From: Patagioenas fasciata
Taxonomy: Eukaryota > Chordata > Aves > Columbiformes > Columbidae
DNA length: 64,000 bases
NCBI RefSeq assembly: GCF_037038585.1
Contig: NC_092522.1
Location: 126,152,661 to 126,216,660 of the forward strand
Direction: 5' to 3'
Shown here: positions 58,575 to 64,000 of the stretch, piece by piece
Layout: every line of letters starts with the position of its first letter
How positions within the stretch are numbered: the first letter of the stretch is position 1
Notes under the pieces: model-generated
What the model was told of the DNA's origin: nothing
Databases searched by the model: none
Seen by the model: only the letters and a program-made list of their open reading frames with translations
Program-made: the position numbers and the translations under genes

Positions 58575-60790
58575 GTACGGCTAGGACGCGTGTCTGCACT
58601 TTTCCTGAGGTACTTGTAGAGTGGACTTTAAAGTTAACATTAAGAATGCACCGACTCTCCTTCTATATTTTTAATACGAAATATTTTACCAGGAGTACTA
58701 AAAATAAGGTCTGTTCTGGAGCACGGTACACCTGTGCAGAGCTCACCTCCCTCTGGTTATTTTCTCTTCCTGAAAGCGTAATCTTCTGTTTCTGTGGGCT
58801 TACTATTGAATGATACTATGGAAATGATTTTGTACTAAAAGAGGAAAGGAGGTGTTTGTAAGAGTTCAGATGTCCAGAAGAAACAACCTGATTCAATGAC
58901 AAATGCTTTGTTCTTTTTCACTCAATAGGTTTTTAAAATATCTTAGAATAGTACTCAAAAAGCTGACAGAGATACAGGCACCTGGGCAAATCGGTTTTGT
59001 TCTGCGTGTTTGCCAGGTGTTCCCAAGAAGCACTTTCAGCCTCGTAACTGGTGGCGGTGAGTCCATGTGTGGTTTGGATGAGTTATTGTTTCAATAGTGA
59101 CTTTTTCTCTTAACCTACAGTGTGTAGTTCTGACTTCAGTTGGTAAGAAATCTTCCAAAACGGCAGCATTCCTCATTCCAAGAAGCTGCATTTTATGAAC
59201 CTGCCCTCCGAGTGGATCTTCCCAGGTGATGTAGTGGGCAGTGGCCTCATCAACAACAGGACTGTTCATTTTCTTTGAAACAACCAACCAAAGTCCATTT
59301 CCTTCCGCAGAGCCCAGCACAGCAGGCCTGGCAAAGGTTGGTGGCACCGCTGGGCTTTGGGTTCCCGGTTGCGACAGTCGAGCTGTCACGGTCACAGAAA
59401 CGTGTTCCCCTGTGTGCTGCAGTGCAGCCAAAAGTGTTCGTGAGTCTCACGCTCCTTTTTCGTAGCCTTATGCTGCACTGCAGGAATGGGGATATTTATT
59501 TATTTTTTAAAGTAAACCCATGTCTTCTATCTCACTGATTTTCCTATCAATGAAACTTAAAGCAAATGGTCTAATTTACATGTTGACTTCCATAGTTAAG
59601 AGTAATTGTTAAGTAGGTGCAGCATATAATTTATTAGGTGTACTTAAGCAGATGGGTATTTGTTCTAAAAACTGAAAAAGAGAGGCAACTGGATGCGATG
59701 AGTGTTTCCCCAATATCTGACAGCGTGCTCTGACGTACTTTGTTTCTGTCTGGCTCTCAGTGGCGCTTTTCCCTGGCAGGTCGGGGTGTCCCTCGTGCTT
59801 GAGCCGTGCAGCTGGCCACGTGTCACTGCTCATCGTGCCACACGCCAAGTGTGAATCGATAGCTCTGTCTAAATATACATAAATGTAATAATATGATTGT
59901 AACAATATGCCAACATCTGCAAGTCTAGAAAGATATTTGTGTCCAAAGAGAAGGCTAAACAGGTGCGTAATTATAAATGGATATTCTAGATAATAAGTGG
60001 TGATATATATAAGCATAAACAGATATTCAGTATAAGTTTAAGCAGATATATACATGTAAATGCATACGCAAGTGTGTAGATGTCTAAGTAGATATATATT
60101 ACAGTGGAAATAGATGATATATATGAATCAAATATATTCCCTAAATACATACGTATGTGTAAAAAGAGACATAGGAGTCAATGTCAGTGATGTACAAGGT
60201 TTTTAAAATGCAAAGAAATTCTGTTTATAGAAAGGATTAAAAAACTCATCCTTACCCGGAAATGTCTCTGGCGGGTGCACTTGAGGGAAAGGCCTGAGCT
60301 GCCCCCAGGGAGCAGAACGGCACCCGCACCTGGTCAGCGGTGGGAGCAGGGGCTGGGGGGCTCTGTGTGCGAGCCAGACGCTTCGTTCCATAACTGCGGC
60401 AGCCGGGGAGCTGCTGCGAGCTCTCTGCTGAGTGACTGACTGTGTGGTGATGGTTTTTACTACTCACAGGGCACTGGGCAAGCCCAATTTAGTTTTCTTG
60501 TAATCTAACTTAAGTAAAAGCGTACTGAATAGAATTAATCACCCGACTTACAAGGCTGTGTGTCGTCTTTGTGTTTGTGGGTTTTTTTTTTTTTTTTTTG
60601 AATACGCTCTCTGCTTCATGTTGCTGGGAAAACCGTGTGCTGTAAAGTTCTGCTCATATTTACCAAAAGCAGCTGCAGGTTACACTGGACATCTGTGAGA
60701 TCAGGTGTGGTTTGTACTTCGCAGGGAAAGAAACAGAAAACAGGAAAAGAAATAGAACGAGAATTAATAGAAGTAGAAATAATAGAAATA
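58575..60790. other. No gene supported; contains an unassigned minus-strand ORF
   Basis: A 131-codon open frame on the minus strand (59431-59036) includes VVDEATAHYITWEDPLGGQV and MQLLGMRNAAVLEDFLPTEV, with a donor-like CTGTAG/GTTAAG at about 59117. It reads like protein but I cannot name it. From 59860 to 60200 the sequence is AT-rich with many ATATAT and TACATA words. A run of 17 Ts lies at about 60583-60599. Confidence 0.4.
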
Positions 60791-60836
60791 GATGGGGTCG
60801 AATAGAAACGGAACAGAGCAGAGCGTCGTGCCGGAT

Positions 60837-61013
60837 ATGCAAATCTCCTCGGGGCTTGGGCAGGGAGGTGAGTAGGCGGGGAGAATGCAAATTGAGATTC
60901 GAAGCCTGCAAATCAGATTGCGAGAGATGAGAGGAGGGGCGGGGCGCGTGGGAACGACAGGCGGGGCGAGGATGGGGCGGAGAAATGCAAATCAGAGGCG
61001 TGGGTACGCAAAT
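60837..61013 (+). promoter_or_regulatory. Five octamer-type POU sites
   Basis: Perfect ATGCAAAT at 60837-60844, 60885-60892 and 60985-60992, and one-mismatch copies CTGCAAAT at 60906-60913 and ACGCAAAT at 61006-61013, all in the same orientation. Two doublets have identical 21-bp spacing and lie exactly 100 bp apart. Confidence 0.85.
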
Positions 61014-61261
61014 AGGGCACTAGAGAGCTCGAACGGGCCGCCGGGAGGTTCCGCCGAGGAGGGTTCTCTGGGTGGGCTGGTTCTCTAGAGCGGATTTTCT
61101 GTTCTGCGTTGTCCCGGGTGACTCGTTTGCTGTGGGTGATCCCGGGTGGTCACCCCGGTGCAGGTCACCCCCGCACACACGCGCACGTTCAGCCCCGGTT
61201 CCGCGCATGCGCGGTGGCGCCCCGGTGCTCCCGCGGTGCACCGCCCGCCGGGTGTCGCTGG

Positions 61262-61296
61262 TGCTGCCGCCCGGTGGCCACAGCGTGGTACTGCAG
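61262..61296 (-). promoter_or_regulatory. Bipartite CTCF-like site 3
   Basis: TGCCGCCCGGTGG, a nine-base spacer, then GGTACTGCA. Both the core (reverse of CCACYAGRKGGCA-type) and the upstream motif match well. This is the best of the three sites. Confidence 0.65.
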
Positions 61297-61765
61297 CCCG
61301 GCGCGGGGAGTGCGGCATCGGGCTCAAACCAGAGCTCAAGCCCTGCGCTTGTGGGCCGGCCTAGTAGAGCTGGGCTTCGGTTTGGAGGAGTTTTAATGCA
61401 CGTGTTAAATTCCAGAGGAAAACTTTGTCTAGTCAGTTAATTGATACGGTTTTAGTGGCATGTTTTACATGTTAATATACAAAGCAGGGTTACAGTGTTC
61501 TGTAACATGCATAGGAGGACGTATATTTAAGACAATTCTAGATGTAAACAAGCATTATGGTTCTTATTGGGATATTTTGGCATCTAAACTCTTAAATGGG
61601 GGAAAACGTGTGAAGCTCCTGCTAGAACCGCTGCAGGGTGGTGAAGAATGAATGTGGGACAGATCACGTTTAGATGCTTCACTCCTGTCACTTTCAGTCC
61701 ATAAAGAAGCCAAATAACATGCTTGTGATTTATAAATGTTACTTTAATGTTCATGGTTTTTGCAG

Positions 61766-61855
61766 GTCACACATCCCAGGGTCTCAGCTGCTGCAGTTCA
61801 CATAATGTACAGTGAACAGGAGGCGCTGGGTGTCCCCAAAGTGCGCTTCAAATCT
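61766..61855 (+). other. Candidate internal exon, 30 codons, unassigned
   Basis: Acceptor GGTTTTTGCAG ends at 61765 and the donor GTAGGG begins at 61856. The 90 bases are open in phase 0, beginning VTHPRVSAAAVHIMYSEQEA. It lies 0.5 kb downstream of the CpG island at 60.8-61.4 kb. Confidence 0.35.
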
Positions 61856-62658
61856 GTAGGGTACTATTACCTGGAACCCTCATTTGACATTTACCATCTT
61901 TGGTTTTCTGAGTGTATTCAACTAAGTAGTAGTTTATTTTTAATGCATCATATTCAATTTATGTTAAAACACTTTCTTTCTAATCTGTGAAAGTATGCAA
62001 CGTGACTCAATATGTTTGAATTGTAATTATTTGCCAGGTGACACGTAGTGGAAATAATCTTTATTATGATAGTGATGTTTTTGTCAAGGATTTTGCTAAG
62101 AAAAGCGAATTTCTCAGATTAAATGGGTAGAAGTCAGCCAATACCTTTTTCAAAGAATGTGAGTTTGTCTCTACCTCTGTGACTAGTTGGAAGTATTCAG
62201 GTGTACATAATGTATACATTAAAAACAAATAAAGGCATCACTGATGTTCTGTTGTTGTGTATGGGTGTTTTTTCCTGTTGCTTCATAGTGGTCCAGACAA
62301 ACTAAACAGAACACAACAGCAGAGTATGAGTCAGTGCACCTGGAGCTGGATTGTGTCATCTTGATCTTTATCACGAGACGTGTGATTCAATCACACTAAA
62401 AGAATATTACCAAATTGATATATGTCCACCTGTAAAATAATCGCTACATGCTTCGGTACAGTCTGTGTAGTTATGACAACATAATTTAGATAGCAGCAAT
62501 TTTTAACCTGTTTTTTCCCTGGTAAATAATTTGTGAAGATAGAATGGAAGAAAAAGATTAACAAAAGTTTCACTAAATAATTGTGTTCATAAAAAAAAAA
62601 AAATAGATTTTGTTATGATTTCCATTCAATTTCTGATCTGTTTACTTTTGTTTTACAG

Positions 62659-62726
62659 TTATCTCAAAATTCCTGGATACAGAGCAACTACTTTCCATTT
62701 CGGCACAGGTTCCAAAGCAGGATAAG
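62659..62726 (+). pseudogene. MSH4-like: Orphan exon resembling MSH4
   Basis: A good acceptor (TTTTGTTTTACAG, ending 62658) and donor (AAG/GTATGT) enclose 68 bases. Entered in phase 1 they read VISKFLDTEQLLSISAQVPK followed by QDK. This matches the internal segment of the MutS homologue MSH4 around FLDTEQLLS...PKQD. MSH4 acts with MSH5 in meiotic crossover formation. The flanking MSH4 exons were not found within 61.4-64.0 kb. The single intact exon is best explained as a duplicated fragment, though a gene with very large introns extending past the window cannot be excluded. Confidence 0.65.
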
Positions 62727-63860
62727 GTATGTTTCAAAATGCACCTTAGATGAGCAGTTACCTGGCTATATAGAAGTGTGGCACCTATGCATGATATGGT
62801 AGGAAAAAGACTGCGCCTTACAAAGACACGGACTAATGTTGTCATAGTCTGAGAGTGTATCTTATTGTACAGCAGCAGGAGATTCTATAGGAAAACATTA
62901 GAAACATTTGGGTTTGCTTCAATATCACGTTTATCTTAATTTATACAAACTGACTGCAAAAGCTGTTGACTTTTTCATCACTCCCCACTCTCATTCTCTG
63001 TAAATGTTCATCCTGTTTGACAGTACCAGGATGAGAGAGGAATTTTCTTCACATCAGCATAAAAGGAAAAAGTGTTAACAGACATTTACTCTCTTATTTT
63101 TGGAGGTTAATACAATTTTTAATAGCCAAAAGAAAATTAGGCATCTTTCTTACTAGAAATTAAATACTTTCTTAGCTTTTAGGTAAGACAAATTAAGATA
63201 AATCAGTCTTTATTGTCTAGAAAGATCATTTTGAAAATGGTTCTTAAGAAGCACTCTTGACCTGGCTCGGCTGTGCTTGTAATGCAGATAAACCTGTATC
63301 GATCACTGAGTCAGCTGTGTGAACACGCGAGGTCAGCGATGGGACGTGGCTGTCGGTTCCCGTGACACAGACGCTGCACGAGCCAAGCGCAGGTTTTTCG
63401 TGCCGATGTTCCGTGTTCCCCCCGCACAGCACCGGACAGAAAACGAAGCACGTCCTGGCAGAGCATCAGCCAGAACAGTGTCTGGCAGCCCCTTCTGCGG
63501 GCGGTTCTCACCTCGGCCCCTGCTTTTCTGCTGGCCTGTGAATGCAAGGAGCAGCAATGTAGTGAAGAACTGATTCCTGTGAAGTTTTCCCAGGGTCCTG
63601 TCTTAGGGATTAAAAGAGTGCCCTGCTCTTATCTGTCACCTTCAATCACATGTCTTACCAGGTGCACCAAAATGAAATGTGGATAAAAGCGCTTATTGCT
63701 AAAAGCATAAATAGACAATAGAGCTATAAATGCTTATAACAAGATAGTTTCCTTGAAGGACAAGCAATAGTTGCTGTGTTGATGTTAAAGCTTCATCAGG
63801 AAGGCATTTTCTTGCTCAGCGCAGGTTCAGTCTGTGAGCGCGTTGTGCCCCGTGTTGCAG
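62727..63860. other. No gene recognised
   Basis: AT-rich sequence with one GC-richer patch at 63300-63550 that gives short overlapping ORFs on both strands. No splice-bounded conserved text was found. Confidence 0.45.
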
Positions 63861-63938
63861 CCCCTGGAGCCTCAGGAGCTGGTGAACAGGGGAGGCTCCG
63901 TCACAGAGCGCCCGGGAGAGCTACTGAATGTTCTTCAG
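63861..63938 (+). other. Candidate internal exon, 26 codons, unassigned
   Basis: Acceptor CGTGTTGCAG ends at 63860. The 78 bases are open in phase 0 (PLEPQELVNRGGSVTERPGE and on to NVLQ) and are followed by a weak donor, GTTCAT. It is close to the window edge. Confidence 0.25.
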
Positions 63939-64000
63939 GTTCATGTTCCTTACAACCCCCTCTTTCCCCCTCAGGATTTATAGAGAATTTCACCTCTGAA

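Larger units (their letters stand above)
60800..61400. promoter_or_regulatory. CpG island with octamer cluster
   Basis: A compact CpG-rich block with several GGGGCGGG boxes (around 60935-60980). It is headed by octamer motifs and contains NRF1-like GCGCATGCGC at 61203-61212. Transcription direction is not decided by the sequence. Confidence 0.65.

Overview
This window is nuclear DNA from a bird, or possibly another sauropsid. The evidence is about a dozen CR1 LINE fragments with the typical ATTCTATGATTCT-type 3' tip, compact vertebrate introns, CpG-island promoters and relics of avian-type class II endogenous retrovirus. The species cannot be told from sequence alone.

Layout. (1) 1-17.7 kb: a CpG-island promoter and the complete GPN1 gene (GPN-loop GTPase 1) on the + strand. 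It has 14 coding exons, 367 codons plus stop, and no frame breaks. The same island appears to fire a divergent minus-strand transcript. Introns 2 and 4 carry large minisatellites that start at or beside the 5' splice sites. (2) 17.7-30 kb: mostly non-genic. It holds CR1 copies, a CCAAT-rich CpG island at 20.3-20.9 kb, a 30-bp repeat next to two orphan exons resembling FAM117B, and a roughly 145-bp tandem repeat. (3) 30.3-40.7 kb: a maestro-type HEAT-repeat (MROH family) gene on the + strand. Twenty coding exons join in one open frame of 717 codons, but the family's C-terminal part is not found. (4) 41-45 kb: AT-richer DNA with two unassigned minus-strand coding-like fragments. (5) 45-47.4 kb: a CpG island, a 52-bp minisatellite and a possible short-ORF exon. 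(6) 47.8-51 kb: a local tandem duplication interrupted by a short minus-oriented LTR element, then a decayed + strand retroviral RNase H-integrase fragment with LTR-like sequence. (7) 53-64 kb: CpG islands at 53.3-55.2, 56.2-57.2 and 60.8-61.4 kb. They contain a tandemly repeated CCAAT/GC-box promoter, an octamer cluster and three bipartite CTCF-like sites. Several small splice-bounded open segments follow, one of which matches an internal exon of the meiotic gene MSH4.

Only GPN1 and the MROH-family gene are supported as multi-exon protein-coding genes. The most striking feature is in GPN1: the exon 4 splice-donor junction is copied 35 times in a perfect 31-bp array. The GPN1 start codon also sits in a perfect TISU element. 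The orphan FAM117B-like and MSH4-like exons suggest that gene pieces from elsewhere have been copied into this region. All exon joins were made by reading splice sites and frame by eye; no alignment or expression data were available.
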